Below are positions 25,155 to 34,574 of a DNA stretch of 42,008 nt, one piece after another. A model generated the notes under the pieces. It ran no database searches and had not been told where the DNA came from. It saw only the letters and a list, made by a program, of their open reading frames with translations. The stretch spans positions 1-42,008 of the forward strand of contig CAAFVM010000028.1 of the NCBI GenBank assembly GCA_900766495.1, read 5' to 3'. The position numbers were made by a program, and so were the translations under genes. This stretch comes from Clostridia bacterium (GTDB taxonomy: Bacteria; Bacillota; Clostridia; Christensenellales; Borkfalkiaceae). Within the stretch, counting starts at the first letter, position 1; the number at the start of each line of letters is the position of its first letter.

Positions 25155-26921
25155 ATGCAGGGCAGAATCGTAAAAGTTGCGGGTCCGCTTATCGTTGCCG
25201 AAAACATGGCGGATTGCAAAATGTACGACGTAGTTAAGGTCGGCGATAACGGACTTATAGGCGAGATTATCGAACTCCGAGGCGATAAAGCGTCGGTTCA
25301 GGTATATGAAGAAACCTCGCTTCTGAAAGTAGGCGATAAGGTCGAAAGCACGGGCGAACCGCTCTCGGTGGAACTCGCTCCCGGTCTTATAGAGGGGATA
25401 TTCGACGGAATACAGCGCCCGCTTGCCGAAATGGTGGCTAAATACGGCGACAGAATTTCGCGCGGGATTAAAATAGACAATCTTGACAGGAAAAAGCAAT
25501 GGGCGTTCGTGGCTACGGCGAAAGCAGGCGACGAGGTTGCCGCGGGCGACGAGCTGGGTTACGTTGACGAAACCCCGAGCGTTCGCCATAAAATAACCGT
25601 TCCTTACGGAATTAAAGGTAAAATAAAAAGCATAAAATCGGGCAATTTCACCATAACCGAAACGGTAGCCGTTATAGCTTCCGCCGACGGCGAAAAGAAA
25701 GTTGCCATGCTTCGCAAATGGCCTGTGCGTAAAGCAAGACCGTATGCCGAAAAAATGACTCCGTCTATGCCTATGGTTACCGGTCAGCGCGTTATCGACA
25801 CGCTTTTTCCCGTTGCGAAAGGCGGGTGCGCCGCGGTTCCCGGTCCGTTCGGAAGCGGAAAAACCGTAGTTCAGCATCAGCTTGCGAAATGGGCTGACGC
25901 CGAAATCATAGTTTACGTGGGGTGCGGCGAACGCGGCAACGAAATGACCGACGTTCTTAACGAATTCCCCGCGCTTAAAGACCCGAAAACCGGCGAGCCG
26001 CTTATGAAAAGAACCGTGCTTATCGCGAATACTTCCGATATGCCGGTTGCCGCGCGCGAGGCTTCTATATACACGGGCATAACTATAGCCGAATATTTCA
26101 GGGATATGGGCTATAACGTTGCCATAATGGCAGATTCCACCTCGCGTTGGGCTGAAGCACTGCGCGAAATGAGCGGTCGTCTTGAAGAAATGCCCGGCGA
26201 CGAGGGCTATCCCGCTTACCTTTCTTCCCGTCTTGCCGAATTTTACGAGCGCGCGGGAATAGTAAAAGTTTTGGGCAAAGAGGGGCTTACGGGTTCCATA
26301 ACCGCAATCGGCGCGGTGTCGCCTCCGGGCGGCGATTTGTCGGAACCGGTTTCGCAGGCGACCTTGCGTATAGTAAAGGTGTTCTGGGGGCTGTCTTCCG
26401 CTCTCGCATACAAACGTCATTTCCCCGCAATCGACTGGTTGGTGAGTTACTCGCTTTACGCCGACAGGTTGGGCGAATGGTTTAAAAACAACGTTGCGCC
26501 CGACTATGTGGAACTCCGCGCGTTCGCAATGAAAATTTTGCAGGAAGAAGCCAACCTCGACGAAATCGTAAGGCTGGTAGGTATGGACGCTCTTTCTTAT
26601 AAAGACAGAATGACCATGGAAACCGCGAAGATGATTCGCGAGGACTATCTGCACCAGAACGCGTTCCACGAAACCGACACTTACACCTCGCTTGAAAAAC
26701 AGCACAAAATGCTTAAACTCATTCACGAGTTTTACGTTTTGGGTAACGTGGCGGTGGAAAACTACGCCGAACTCGACGATATTCTTTCAAGTAAAGCCAA
26801 AGAGTTCATAGGCAGGGCGAAATATGTTCCCGAAAGCGAAATTTCTTCGCTCGATAAAGCGCTTGCGGATATGAAAGCCGAATTCAAGAAAATAGCGGAG
26901 GCGGGCGAAGTAAATGTATAA
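25155..26921 (+). CDS. ntpA: V-type ATPase catalytic subunit A
   Basis: A 588-residue catalytic subunit. The P-loop is GPFGSGKT (230-237), and the catalytic Glu lies in GCGERGNEM. The non-homologous insert typical of V/A-type A subunits lies between about 115 and 190. It hydrolyses or makes ATP at the interface with subunit B. It starts immediately after ntpG and overlaps ntpB by 8 nt. A long antisense open frame here is a codon-bias shadow. Confidence 0.97.
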   Translation: MQGRIVKVAGPLIVAENMADCKMYDVVKVGDNGLIGEIIELRGDKASVQVYEETSLLKVGDKVESTGEPLSVELAPGLIEGIFDGIQRPLAEMVAKYGDRISRGIKIDNLDRKKQWAFVATAKAGDEVAAGDELGYVDETPSVRHKITVPYGIKGKIKSIKSGNFTITETVAVIASADGEKKVAMLRKWPVRKARPYAEKMTPSMPMVTGQRVIDTLFPVAKGGCAAVPGPFGSGKTVVQHQLAKWADAEIIVYVGCGERGNEMTDVLNEFPALKDPKTGEPLMKRTVLIANTSDMPVAAREASIYTGITIAEYFRDMGYNVAIMADSTSRWAEALREMSGRLEEMPGDEGYPAYLSSRLAEFYERAGIVKVLGKEGLTGSITAIGAVSPPGGDLSEPVSQATLRIVKVFWGLSSALAYKRHFPAIDWLVSYSLYADRLGEWFKNNVAPDYVELRAFAMKILQEEANLDEIVRLVGMDALSYKDRMTMETAKMIREDYLHQNAFHETDTYTSLEKQHKMLKLIHEFYVLGNVAVENYAELDDILSSKAKEFIGRAKYVPESEISSLDKALADMKAEFKKIAEAGEVNV

Positions 26922-28293
26922 GGAATATAAAACCATTAAAGAAGTCGTAGGTCCTTTGATGCTCGTAGAGGGCGTTGAGGGCGTAGGATATAACGAGCTT
27001 GTTGAAATTACGCAAAAAAACGGCGAGGTGCGTCGAGGCAAGGTTCTTGAAGTAAAAGACGACAAAGCGGTTGTTCAGCTGTTCGAAAGCTCGCAAGGGC
27101 TTAAAATAAGCGATTCCAAAGCCAGATTTTTGGGCAAAAGCATAGAACTTGCCGTTTCGGAAGACATGCTCGGCAGGGTATTCGACGGTATGGGCAACCC
27201 GCGCGACGGCGGCGCTCCCGTTTTAGCCGACAAATATCTTGACGTAAACGGCGAACCTATCAACCCCGCCGCGCGCGACTATCCCAACGAGTTTATTCAA
27301 ACGGGTATTTCGGCAATCGACGGGCTTAACACTCTGGTTCGCGGGCAAAAGCTTCCCGTGTTCAGTATGAGCGGTTTGCCGCACGCCGAACTCGCCGCTC
27401 AGATAGCAAGGCAGGCGAAAGTTCGCAACTGCTCGGATAAATTCGCGGTTGTGTTCGCCGCGATAGGCATTACTTACGAAGAAGCCGAATATTTTATTGA
27501 CGATTTCAGAAAGACCGGAGCAATAGAGCGTACCGTGCTTTTCACCAACCTCGCGAGCGATCCCGCAATCGAACGTATTTCAACCCCGCGTATGGCTCTT
27601 ACCTGCGCAGAATATCTGGCGTTCGACCTCGGCATGCACGTGCTGGTTATAATGACCGATATTACCAACTATGCCGAAGCTTTGCGCGAAGTATCGGCCG
27701 CGAGAAAAGAGGTTCCCGGGCGCCGCGGCTACCCCGGCTATCTTTACACCGACCTCGCATCTCTTTACGAACGCGCGGGCAGAATTAAGGGAAAACCCGG
27801 TTCCATAACCCAAATCCCCATTCTTACCATGCCCGAAGACGATAAAACGCACCCCATTCCCGACCTCACCGGGTATATCACCGAGGGGCAGATTATCCTT
27901 TCGCGCGAGTTGTATAAAAAGAACGTGGTTCCGCCCATCGACGTTTTGCCCTCGCTTTCACGTTTGAAAGACAAAGGCATAGGCGACGGAAAAACCCGCG
28001 AAGACCACGCCGACACGATGAACCAGTTGTTCTCGGCTTACGCGCGCGGCAAAGAGTGCAAAGAACTTTCGGCTATACTCGGCGATTCCGCGCTTACCGC
28101 TACCGATAAACTTTTCGCACAGTTTGCCGAAGAGTTCGAAAAACATTACGTTTCGCAGGGCTTTAATATCGACAGAACCATAGAACAAACCCTCGACATA
28201 GGGTGGGAGCTTCTGTCTATTCTGCCGCGCGGCGAACTTAAACGTATTAAAGAAAAATTCATCGATAAATATCTCGACGGCAAAAAAGATTGA
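26914..28293 (+). CDS. ntpB: V-type ATPase regulatory subunit B
   Basis: A 459-residue non-catalytic subunit that alternates with A in the hexameric head. It lacks a canonical P-loop and has SGLPHAELAAQIARQA, the B-subunit version. The arginine finger is expected in the PSLSRL segment. It overlaps ntpA by 8 nt, and the ATG matches family length. Confidence 0.96.
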   Translation: MYKEYKTIKEVVGPLMLVEGVEGVGYNELVEITQKNGEVRRGKVLEVKDDKAVVQLFESSQGLKISDSKARFLGKSIELAVSEDMLGRVFDGMGNPRDGGAPVLADKYLDVNGEPINPAARDYPNEFIQTGISAIDGLNTLVRGQKLPVFSMSGLPHAELAAQIARQAKVRNCSDKFAVVFAAIGITYEEAEYFIDDFRKTGAIERTVLFTNLASDPAIERISTPRMALTCAEYLAFDLGMHVLVIMTDITNYAEALREVSAARKEVPGRRGYPGYLYTDLASLYERAGRIKGKPGSITQIPILTMPEDDKTHPIPDLTGYITEGQIILSRELYKKNVVPPIDVLPSLSRLKDKGIGDGKTREDHADTMNQLFSAYARGKECKELSAILGDSALTATDKLFAQFAEEFEKHYVSQGFNIDRTIEQTLDIGWELLSILPRGELKRIKEKFIDKYLDGKKD

Positions 28294-28394
28294 TTTTTTG
28301 CGGCGGCTGCAACTCGTAAAAAACGGGTGGCGGCGGCAAACAGGCTCACTCTTTATATATTATATAATAAGGAAAGGCTCACGCCTTAAACGGT

Positions 28395-29033
28395 ATGACA
28401 AGACTTAACGTAAATCCCACGAGGATGGAATTGAAAAAACTTAAAGCGCGGCTTAAAACCGCCACGCGCGGGCATAAACTTTTAAAGGATAAATCCGACG
28501 AAATGATTCGCCGCTTTTCGGTGCTTATAAAACGCAACAAGGTTTTGCGCGAAGAAGCCGAAAAAGAGCTTGGTTCGGTGCTTAAAGAGTTTGCCTACGC
28601 CAAAGCGCTTCTTTCTGACGCCGAGCTTGAAAACGCGTTTATGATGCCCGCTTCCCGCATTGAAATCGACGCGGGGACAGGCAGTATAATGAACGTAGCG
28701 GTGCCCGAAATCAAGGTGGAGGGGGGCGACGATATGCGTTTTCCCTACGCGTTCTCGGGCGTTACCAGCGAAGCCGACTATTCGGTTAAGAAAATTTCGT
28801 CCGCAGTTAAAAAACTTTGCGAACTTGCCGAAACCGAAAAACAGGTGGCTATGCTCGCCGACGAGATAGAGAAAAACAAGCGCCGAGTCAACGCGTTGGA
28901 ATACGTTATGATACCGCAGCTGGAAGAAACCATAAGTTATATATCGTCGAAACTCGAAGAAAACGAGCGCGCGGCGACCACAAGACTTATGAAAGTTAAA
29001 GAAATGCTTGCAGAACGCGACCAAACCGCGTAA
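28395..29033 (+). CDS. ntpD: V-type ATPase subunit D (rotor shaft)
   Basis: A 212-residue, mostly coiled-coil subunit forming the rotating axle. The N-terminal NPTRMELKKLKARLKTA is the family signature, and the C-terminal long helix is also present. The 100-nt gap after ntpB is larger than elsewhere in the operon and has no clear promoter. The SD is weak. It is the last gene of the operon, with no ntpH or ntpJ following. Confidence 0.94.
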   Translation: MTRLNVNPTRMELKKLKARLKTATRGHKLLKDKSDEMIRRFSVLIKRNKVLREEAEKELGSVLKEFAYAKALLSDAELENAFMMPASRIEIDAGTGSIMNVAVPEIKVEGGDDMRFPYAFSGVTSEADYSVKKISSAVKKLCELAETEKQVAMLADEIEKNKRRVNALEYVMIPQLEETISYISSKLEENERAATTRLMKVKEMLAERDQTA

Positions 29034-29061
29034 ATTTTAGCGTGTTTTGTGCGTCAAAAAC

Positions 29062-29094
29062 GGGCGAAAGTGCCGTTAATCGACCTATAGCCCC
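29062..29094 (+). repeat. Palindrome-family element, copy 6
   Basis: The interior shares 25 of 26 bases with copy 7, including CGTTAATCGACCTATAG. The flanks are GGG on the left and CCC on the right, the reverse of copy 7. It lies 30 nt after the ntpD stop. Confidence 0.75.
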
Positions 29095-29120
29095 ACTTAT
29101 TTAAAAATTAAAGCTCGTTT

Positions 29121-29155
29121 GCCCGCGTAAAAAAGCGGAGAAAACGGGCCTTTTT
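29121..29155 (+). terminator. V-ATPase operon terminator
   Basis: GCCCG (29121-29125) pairs with CGGGC (29145-29149), with an inner short stem, and is followed by TTTTT. It lies 88 nt past ntpD. Confidence 0.65.
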
Positions 29156-29230
29156 GCTTGTTAAAAACCGTCGCGAATGTGATAGCAAGCTGAAAAATTT
29201 AAAAAAAATAAAAAATTTATAAACAAACTA

Positions 29231-29259
29231 TTGTAAATTAAAAAGCTTTGTGATAATAT
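29231..29259 (+). promoter_or_regulatory. Promoter of the 944-residue membrane protein gene
   Basis: TTGTAA (29231-29236), a 17-nt spacer and TAATAT (29254-29259), giving a leader of about 75 nt with AGGAG before ATG 29342. The 29034-29341 gap otherwise holds copy 6 and the operon terminator. Confidence 0.6.
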
Positions 29260-29341
29260 ATAAACAGGTAAAATCGCGCGGGTGCGTATAAGCGCGCTCG
29301 CACGTATTGTTATCGCCATCATTTTTCGATAGGAGAGCGGT

Positions 29342-32176
29342 ATGGCAGCACTCAAAAAATTGAGAACGGCGTTAGCCGTTATAGCGGCGGTTGCGCTTGT
29401 ATGCGCGTTCGCTTTGCCCTTTGCGGCAAAAGTAAACGCAGACGTCGTTACTAAAGCCAAAGTCGAGGCGTATTACGCCGAAAACGCGGACGCGATTGAA
29501 AAAGCGGGCTTGACGGGGGATTACGACGAAGCCTATAACGCGGGGAAAACTCTTATGGAACTCGACGAACAAAACGCCGGGCTTGTGTACGAGCAGCTTT
29601 CCCTTTACGTAGACTGCGCGGGGAAGAAAAACTCGATAAGCGAAAACTATTCCGACGAGAAAGTAGATTCTTTGTATCTGGGCAAAAACAGAACCAAGAT
29701 AAAATCGCTTCGCGACGGGGCTTTGTCTTCGCTGGTCGTTAAAAAATCCGACCTTGTAACGCTTGAAAAAATAGCCGCCGCAAAAGAAAATTTGCAGGCT
29801 ATAGCGGTTAAGTTTGCCGAAGACGTGGAAAAGGTAGCCACTACATACGAAACCGAATTTTCCAAGTATAAAGAAAACGTGGTTGCGCAATACGATTCGG
29901 TTTATAACTCGCTTAAAGCCGAAACCGCGACTTTCCTTGCCGATAAGGAAGAAGCCGACAAATCGGTTTACGACGGGCAGTCGCTTAACAGCACGGGTTA
30001 TTACACCGCGGCTAATTTCGCGGCGCTGACCGAAGCTTATCAAAGCGGAAGCGAACGCCTCGCCGAATATACTTACGACACGCAACCCGAACTAACCCTT
30101 TCGCAAAAGGAAGACGAGCTTGAAAAAATCAAACGTGAGGTTATAGAAATTTTAAAAACCTTGCCTCATAACGATTTCGAGGTTTGCTACGACGCATACA
30201 ACGATTACAGAATAGCTTATTACGACGAAGAGATTACGCCCGACGCGCTTGCTGCTTACGAAAGCGATTTCCTTTCCAAGTGGAACGCGATAAACGCAGA
30301 CGGTCTTAACGGAACCGAAGAGGGCTATTGGGTAAAACTCGACGAAAGTATAGACGCGCAGAAAAAGGTAAAACAGTCTTACCTCGGCAAATATTCGGCT
30401 ATGAGCAAGTTCATACAAATGAACACCGGATACGACCCGTTCTCGCAAATAGATTACAGACAGATTAGCGAACTTACCGACGAAACCGGGGTTATAACCG
30501 TAACTGCATATTTCCTTAACGAAGACGGCAGTTATTTAACCGACGAAAACGGCGAGAAAGTTGCGGCAAACGTTTTCACCAACGCGTGCAGGGTTAAAAC
30601 TTACGACGTGGCGAACGGCGCTTTAAAACGCAACGCTTCTACTGCTATCCGCGAAATCGATAAAAAAATGGGCGCTTCTTATTTTATAAGCGTATCCGTT
30701 TACAAAGGACATAAAGAATATACTTTCGTTAAAAAAAGCGAAGACGGTTCGCCCAAAACGGCGCACTGGCTGGTAGCTAATAAAGACGAAGAGGGCAACG
30801 TAACCGGTTATACCGATAAAGGCGCCTACGCGGTAACATACGAGGTTACCGTAGACCTCGCCGCTTATTGCGAAAAATTCGGCACGTTCCAAAAAGATAA
30901 ATTCGAAAACGTTAAAAAGGGCAACGCCCGTATAAACGAACTGGGCGGAAAAGAACCCGAGCTTTCGCTTGCATACGGATATTCGCAAGGGAAGGTTGAA
31001 AAACTTTCTTATACGCTCGACGAAGGAGGAAAGAAAATAGTGTTTACAACCACCCATTTCAGCACGTTCTGCATAGCGGGGCTGGAGATACAAAGCCTTA
31101 TAACCAACCCGCTTTTCTGGGTTATTGTTCTGGCGGCGTTAATTCTTATTATAATCATAATCAGACTTATCGTTAAAAACGTTAAATATACCATTCGTTT
31201 CGTAACCAACGGCGGTTCGCCCGTCGCCCCTGTAAAAGCTGCGAAGAACGAATATTTCGTTATGCCCGCAGCTCCCGTGAAAGACGGGTTCGTGTTTGCC
31301 GGATGGTTTACCGATAAAGAGTGCACCGTGCGCTTCATCGAAACGCATATGCGCCGCAGAAAAGGTTATAAACTTTACGCCAAGTGGGCGGCTCCCGTTT
31401 CGTGCGAACGCCTTGCCGAGTTCTACGACGGATTGCGCGACCTTATGCAGTCGTATGAAAAGAAATCGTTCAAACCTGTTATGGGGCTTGTGGAAAAAGA
31501 ACGCCTTGCGTTTATTACCGGCGGCAAAACTCACGTTTCGCTCTATCTTGCGCTTAACGCCGAAAAGGTGAAGAAAGAGGGCTATCCCATAGAGGTTATT
31601 AAAGACAAGAAGCACGCGGATATTCCCGCGAAAATCGTGGTTTCCACCGAAGAGACTTATGCCCGCGCGCTTGAACTTACCCGCAGAACCTTACTTGAAA
31701 AAGGATTGCAACCCAAAACCGAGTTCGAACCCGCCGCTCCCTCCACTGCGGACGAAAGAGCCGAAGGTTTTGAATATTGCGTAGTAAACGAACGCGTTGC
31801 GAAAACCGCCGAAGATTATTTCGAACTTCTGCGTATCGCTCTTAAATCTTACGTTCTTGAAGCCGACAACGGCAAGTTCAAAGACGGCGAGAAACGCACG
31901 TTTGCCCGCGTTTATATTAACAACGAAGTTGCTTGCCTCTATCTGAACAGCGTAAAAACCGTTAAAGGGCTTGCGAAAGGCGAATCGTCGCCCAGATTTG
32001 AAGATACGCCCGTATTGTTCAAAGTTCTTACCGCGAAAGATTTGCTCGAAGCTTACGAACTCATCGACAAGATGATGACTTCTTACGGCTTTGTAAAATG
32101 TCCCGAAAACGCCAACGACCTTAAAGACGTTACCGTTCCCACCACCAACGGTTTCGCTTATATCATTAAGTTTTAA
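29342..32176 (+). CDS. Large membrane-anchored protein with an InlB-type repeat and duplicated C-terminal domain
   Basis: A 944-residue protein. Residues 1-33 form a signal peptide ending VNADV. Residues about 34-585 are a helical then beta-rich domain that I do not recognise. A single membrane helix spans about 590-612 and is followed by basic residues. Residues 615-683 match the InlB B/Listeria-Bacteroides repeat (FVTNGGSPVAPVKA... FAGWFTDKECT). Two diverged copies of a C-terminal domain follow (about 690-790 and 815-920), each with a LYL-N core and a D-P-V/A strand. Standard topology puts everything after residue 612 inside the cell. Transcribed alone from its own promoter. Confidence 0.8.
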   Translation: MAALKKLRTALAVIAAVALVCAFALPFAAKVNADVVTKAKVEAYYAENADAIEKAGLTGDYDEAYNAGKTLMELDEQNAGLVYEQLSLYVDCAGKKNSISENYSDEKVDSLYLGKNRTKIKSLRDGALSSLVVKKSDLVTLEKIAAAKENLQAIAVKFAEDVEKVATTYETEFSKYKENVVAQYDSVYNSLKAETATFLADKEEADKSVYDGQSLNSTGYYTAANFAALTEAYQSGSERLAEYTYDTQPELTLSQKEDELEKIKREVIEILKTLPHNDFEVCYDAYNDYRIAYYDEEITPDALAAYESDFLSKWNAINADGLNGTEEGYWVKLDESIDAQKKVKQSYLGKYSAMSKFIQMNTGYDPFSQIDYRQISELTDETGVITVTAYFLNEDGSYLTDENGEKVAANVFTNACRVKTYDVANGALKRNASTAIREIDKKMGASYFISVSVYKGHKEYTFVKKSEDGSPKTAHWLVANKDEEGNVTGYTDKGAYAVTYEVTVDLAAYCEKFGTFQKDKFENVKKGNARINELGGKEPELSLAYGYSQGKVEKLSYTLDEGGKKIVFTTTHFSTFCIAGLEIQSLITNPLFWVIVLAALILIIIIIRLIVKNVKYTIRFVTNGGSPVAPVKAAKNEYFVMPAAPVKDGFVFAGWFTDKECTVRFIETHMRRRKGYKLYAKWAAPVSCERLAEFYDGLRDLMQSYEKKSFKPVMGLVEKERLAFITGGKTHVSLYLALNAEKVKKEGYPIEVIKDKKHADIPAKIVVSTEETYARALELTRRTLLEKGLQPKTEFEPAAPSTADERAEGFEYCVVNERVAKTAEDYFELLRIALKSYVLEADNGKFKDGEKRTFARVYINNEVACLYLNSVKTVKGLAKGESSPRFEDTPVLFKVLTAKDLLEAYELIDKMMTSYGFVKCPENANDLKDVTVPTTNGFAYIIKF

Positions 32177-32215
32177 GGTTAACGTCGGTTTGGTAAAATA
32201 AAATATTGCAATCAG

Positions 32216-32248
32216 CGCGCCTTGTAAAAATGCAAGGCGCGTTTTTTT
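32216..32248 (+). terminator. Strong rho-independent terminator
   Basis: CGCGCCTTG (32216-32224) and CAAGGCGCG (32233-32241) form a perfect 9-bp stem, followed by seven T. It ends the 29342 gene. Confidence 0.92.
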
Positions 32249-32256
32249 CTGCGTTG

Positions 32257-32331
32257 CGTGGAAAGTGAATGATAAAACAGTCTTAACGTTACGTTTCCAC
32301 GAGATTCCTCGACTACGCTCGGAATGACAGG
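32257..32331. repeat. Dispersed intergenic repeat (CHSERSRGIS type)
   Basis: It contains GATTCCTCGACTACGCTCGG and GAATGACA, whose reverse translation gives the CHSERSRGIS peptide often seen in spurious ORFs. An inverted pair CGTGGAAA (257-264) and TTTCCACG (294-301) precedes it. Similar sequences recur between genes in many bacterial genomes; identity here is from memory of the motif. Confidence 0.6.
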
Positions 32332-32394
32332 GTAGTTGGTAAAGAACGAGCCTAATCCTCGCGGCGCTATAACTAAACAACAAACATACCTTGC

Positions 32395-32431
32395 CGCGGG
32401 GAATTAGAAAAGTACGCGGGGAATTAGAAAA
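32395..32431. repeat. Two 17-bp direct repeats, 20-bp period
   Basis: CGCGGGGAATTAGAAAA occurs at 395-411 and again at 415-431 of the 32 kb block, exactly repeated. Confidence 0.8.
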
Positions 32432-32446
32432 AAATAAACTAAAAAG

Positions 32447-32483
32447 GCAGCGCTGTTGAAATTTAAACGGCGTTGCTTTTTTT
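32447..32483 (+). terminator. Second terminator with no gene before it
   Basis: GCAGCGCTGTT pairs with AACGGCGTTGC (two G-U pairs) and is followed by seven T. No gene lies between it and the terminator at 32216, so it may be a back-up or belong to a small RNA covering the repeats. Confidence 0.75.
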
Positions 32484-32487
32484 GTGG

Positions 32488-32515
32488 TTTACTTTTTTTT
32501 CAATATAAATAAAAT
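32488..32515 (+). promoter_or_regulatory. Possible promoter of the ABC transporter operon
   Basis: TTTACT (32488-32493) and TAAAAT (32510-32515), 16-nt spacer. A leader of about 140 nt follows with AGGCGTT/AACGCCT arms 50 nt apart. Moderate match. Confidence 0.4.
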
Positions 32516-32660
32516 AATAGGCACACAATCAAATGAAGAGTTCAGGCGTTCAGCTCGTGGCTCACAGGATTAATTGTTAGCAATAAGTAAATGAAACGCC
32601 TATATAAACAAACATTGCTTGTAAGGGGAAATGAGAAATAATAAAAAGGAGAAAAGAAAA

Positions 32661-33593
32661 ATGAGCGTTATAACCGTTGAAAATCTTACCAAGGATTACG
32701 GCAGCGGTCGCGGAGTGTTCGGAATAAACCTGAACGTAGAGCGCGGCGAGGTTTTTGGTTTTTTGGGACCGAACGGCGCGGGCAAGTCCACTACCATACG
32801 CCACCTTATGGGATTTTCTAAACCCGACAGCGGAAATACGTATATTTTCGGCGAACCGTCGTTTCAAAAATATTACGACTTTATGCAGAAAGTAGGGTAT
32901 ATTCCGGGCGAAATAGCGTTGCCGCAGGGGCTTACGGGCAAGCAGTTTATCGAAATGATGCAAAACCTGCAAAAAATCAAAAATCAGGCGCGGCTAAACG
33001 AAATGCTCGATATGTTCGAACTTTCGTCTTCGGCTCTGGCGGGCGAAACCAAGCGAATGAGTTTGGGGGTAAAGCGAAAACTTGCCGTAGTAACCGCATT
33101 TATGCACGACCCCGAGGTTCTTATTTTAGACGAACCGACCAGCGGACTCGACCCGCTTATGCAGGAGCGTTTCGTTCAGTTTATTCACGAAGAAAAGTCG
33201 CGCGGAAAGACCATTTTGCTTTCCAGCCACATATTCACCGAAATCGATTCCACTTGCGACCGCATAGCAATAATTAAGGACGGGCACATAGTTTCGGAAT
33301 TTATAGCCGACGATTTGCGCCACGCTTCCACCAAGTTTTATTCGCTTACGTTCGAAACCGAAAAACTTGCCGAAAGCTTTTTAAAAGAAGCCGTAAAAAC
33401 AAAATCGTTCAAGCTTTTAAGCCGCGACGGCTCTTCTATGCAGGTTAGCTTTTCCGACGACGATTTGAACGCGATAGTCAAACTGCTTTCGTCGTTCAAC
33501 GCAACCGATTTTTCCAACCGCCGCGAATCGCTGGAAGATTACTTTATGAAATTTTACAAGGAAGACAAAGACTTCAAGGGGACGTTGAAATGA
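32661..33593 (+). CDS. ABC transporter ATPase, first of a tandem pair
   Basis: A 310-residue ATPase of the ABC-2/DrrA-like group. Walker A GPNGAGKST, signature MSLGVKRKLA and Walker B LILDEPTSGLD are intact. The C-terminal 90 residues are a DrrA-like extension. The open frame reaches back to 32631, but GGAG lies before ATG 32661, and MSVITVENL matches the start of the next gene. It overlaps that gene by 4 nt (ATGA). With 33590 and 34575 it probably forms an exporter; the substrate is not evident. Confidence 0.93.
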   Translation: MSVITVENLTKDYGSGRGVFGINLNVERGEVFGFLGPNGAGKSTTIRHLMGFSKPDSGNTYIFGEPSFQKYYDFMQKVGYIPGEIALPQGLTGKQFIEMMQNLQKIKNQARLNEMLDMFELSSSALAGETKRMSLGVKRKLAVVTAFMHDPEVLILDEPTSGLDPLMQERFVQFIHEEKSRGKTILLSSHIFTEIDSTCDRIAIIKDGHIVSEFIADDLRHASTKFYSLTFETEKLAESFLKEAVKTKSFKLLSRDGSSMQVSFSDDDLNAIVKLLSSFNATDFSNRRESLEDYFMKFYKEDKDFKGTLK

Positions 33594-34498
33594 GCGTTAT
33601 AACCGTTGAAAATCTTACCAAGGACTACGGCGCGGGGCGCGGAGTGTTCGATATAAACCTAAACATAGAACAAGGCGAAATGGTCGGTTTTGCAGGCACT
33701 AACGGCAGCGGAAAAACCACCACCATCCGCAACATGCTCGGCTTTATAAAGCCCACCTCGGGGCGGGCTTCGGTAAACGGGCTTACCTCGTGGGAACATT
33801 CGGGCGAAATTGCCAAAAGCATAGGCTATGTTCCCGGCGAAATCGCGTTCCCCGACCTGCCCACCGGCGTTGACTTTTTTAATTGTCAAGCCGAATTTTT
33901 GGGCATGACCGACCGCAAAAAGGCAAACAATTTAATAGAGCGTTTGCAACTCGACCCGCGCGCCGACCTTAAACGAATGAGCAAGGGCATGAAGCAGAAA
34001 ACCGCTCTCGTAGCAGCGCTTATGAACGACGCGCCCATAATTATTTTAGACGAACCCACTACCGGGCTCGACCCGCTTATGCGGCAATCGTTCCTCGATA
34101 TAATAAAAGAGGAGCATTCCCGCGGAAAAACGGTGTTTATGTCGAGCCATATGTTCGACGAGCTTGAAGCCACCTGCGACCGCGTAGCGCTTATAAACGA
34201 CGGACACATTGTGGATATTGCGGCTATGGAGGACATAAAAAATCGCCCCGTAAAGCAGATGAAAATAGAGTTTAAAAAGCATGACGATTACAACAGATTT
34301 TTAAAAGAGCCGTTTAAAGCCGTAAGATTGCAACCGCAATATTATCAGGTGACCGTTGACTTGCCTCGCGAAAAAAACGCCGTGCTTTTAAAAACGTTGA
34401 CCGATTACGACCTGAAATTCGTTTCGGAAGTGCCTTACACTTTGGAAAAGCATTTTAAAGAGGTTCTTGCAAAAAACAAAAACGCGCAGGCAAATTAA
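33590..34498 (+). CDS. ABC transporter ATPase, second of a tandem pair
   Basis: A 302-residue paralogue of the preceding ATPase. Walker A GTNGSGKTT, signature MSKGMKQKTA and Walker B IILDEPTTGLD are intact. The first 42 nt differ from the upstream gene at one base, then identity falls. The two ATPases likely form a heterodimer with the permease at 34575. It overlaps the first gene by 4 nt, indicating coupling. Confidence 0.93.
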   Translation: MSVITVENLTKDYGAGRGVFDINLNIEQGEMVGFAGTNGSGKTTTIRNMLGFIKPTSGRASVNGLTSWEHSGEIAKSIGYVPGEIAFPDLPTGVDFFNCQAEFLGMTDRKKANNLIERLQLDPRADLKRMSKGMKQKTALVAALMNDAPIIILDEPTTGLDPLMRQSFLDIIKEEHSRGKTVFMSSHMFDELEATCDRVALINDGHIVDIAAMEDIKNRPVKQMKIEFKKHDDYNRFLKEPFKAVRLQPQYYQVTVDLPREKNAVLLKTLTDYDLKFVSEVPYTLEKHFKEVLAKNKNAQAN

Positions 34499-34574
34499 AT
34501 TTTGCGCGTTATAAAGGCGATAGTTTATAAACAATATTCAATATAAAAAATCGAAGAAATATAAAGGAGAAAAA

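Noticed and set aside
25241..25265. A close match to repeat copy 3 inside ntpA
   Set aside because: 21 of 25 bases match, but the stretch encodes the conserved GLIGEI motif of subunit A, so coincidence is the simpler reading.
24843..26726. A 627-codon minus-strand open frame
   Set aside because: It lies antisense to ntpG and ntpA and follows from GC-rich codon bias; no promoter or RBS and no recognisable domain.
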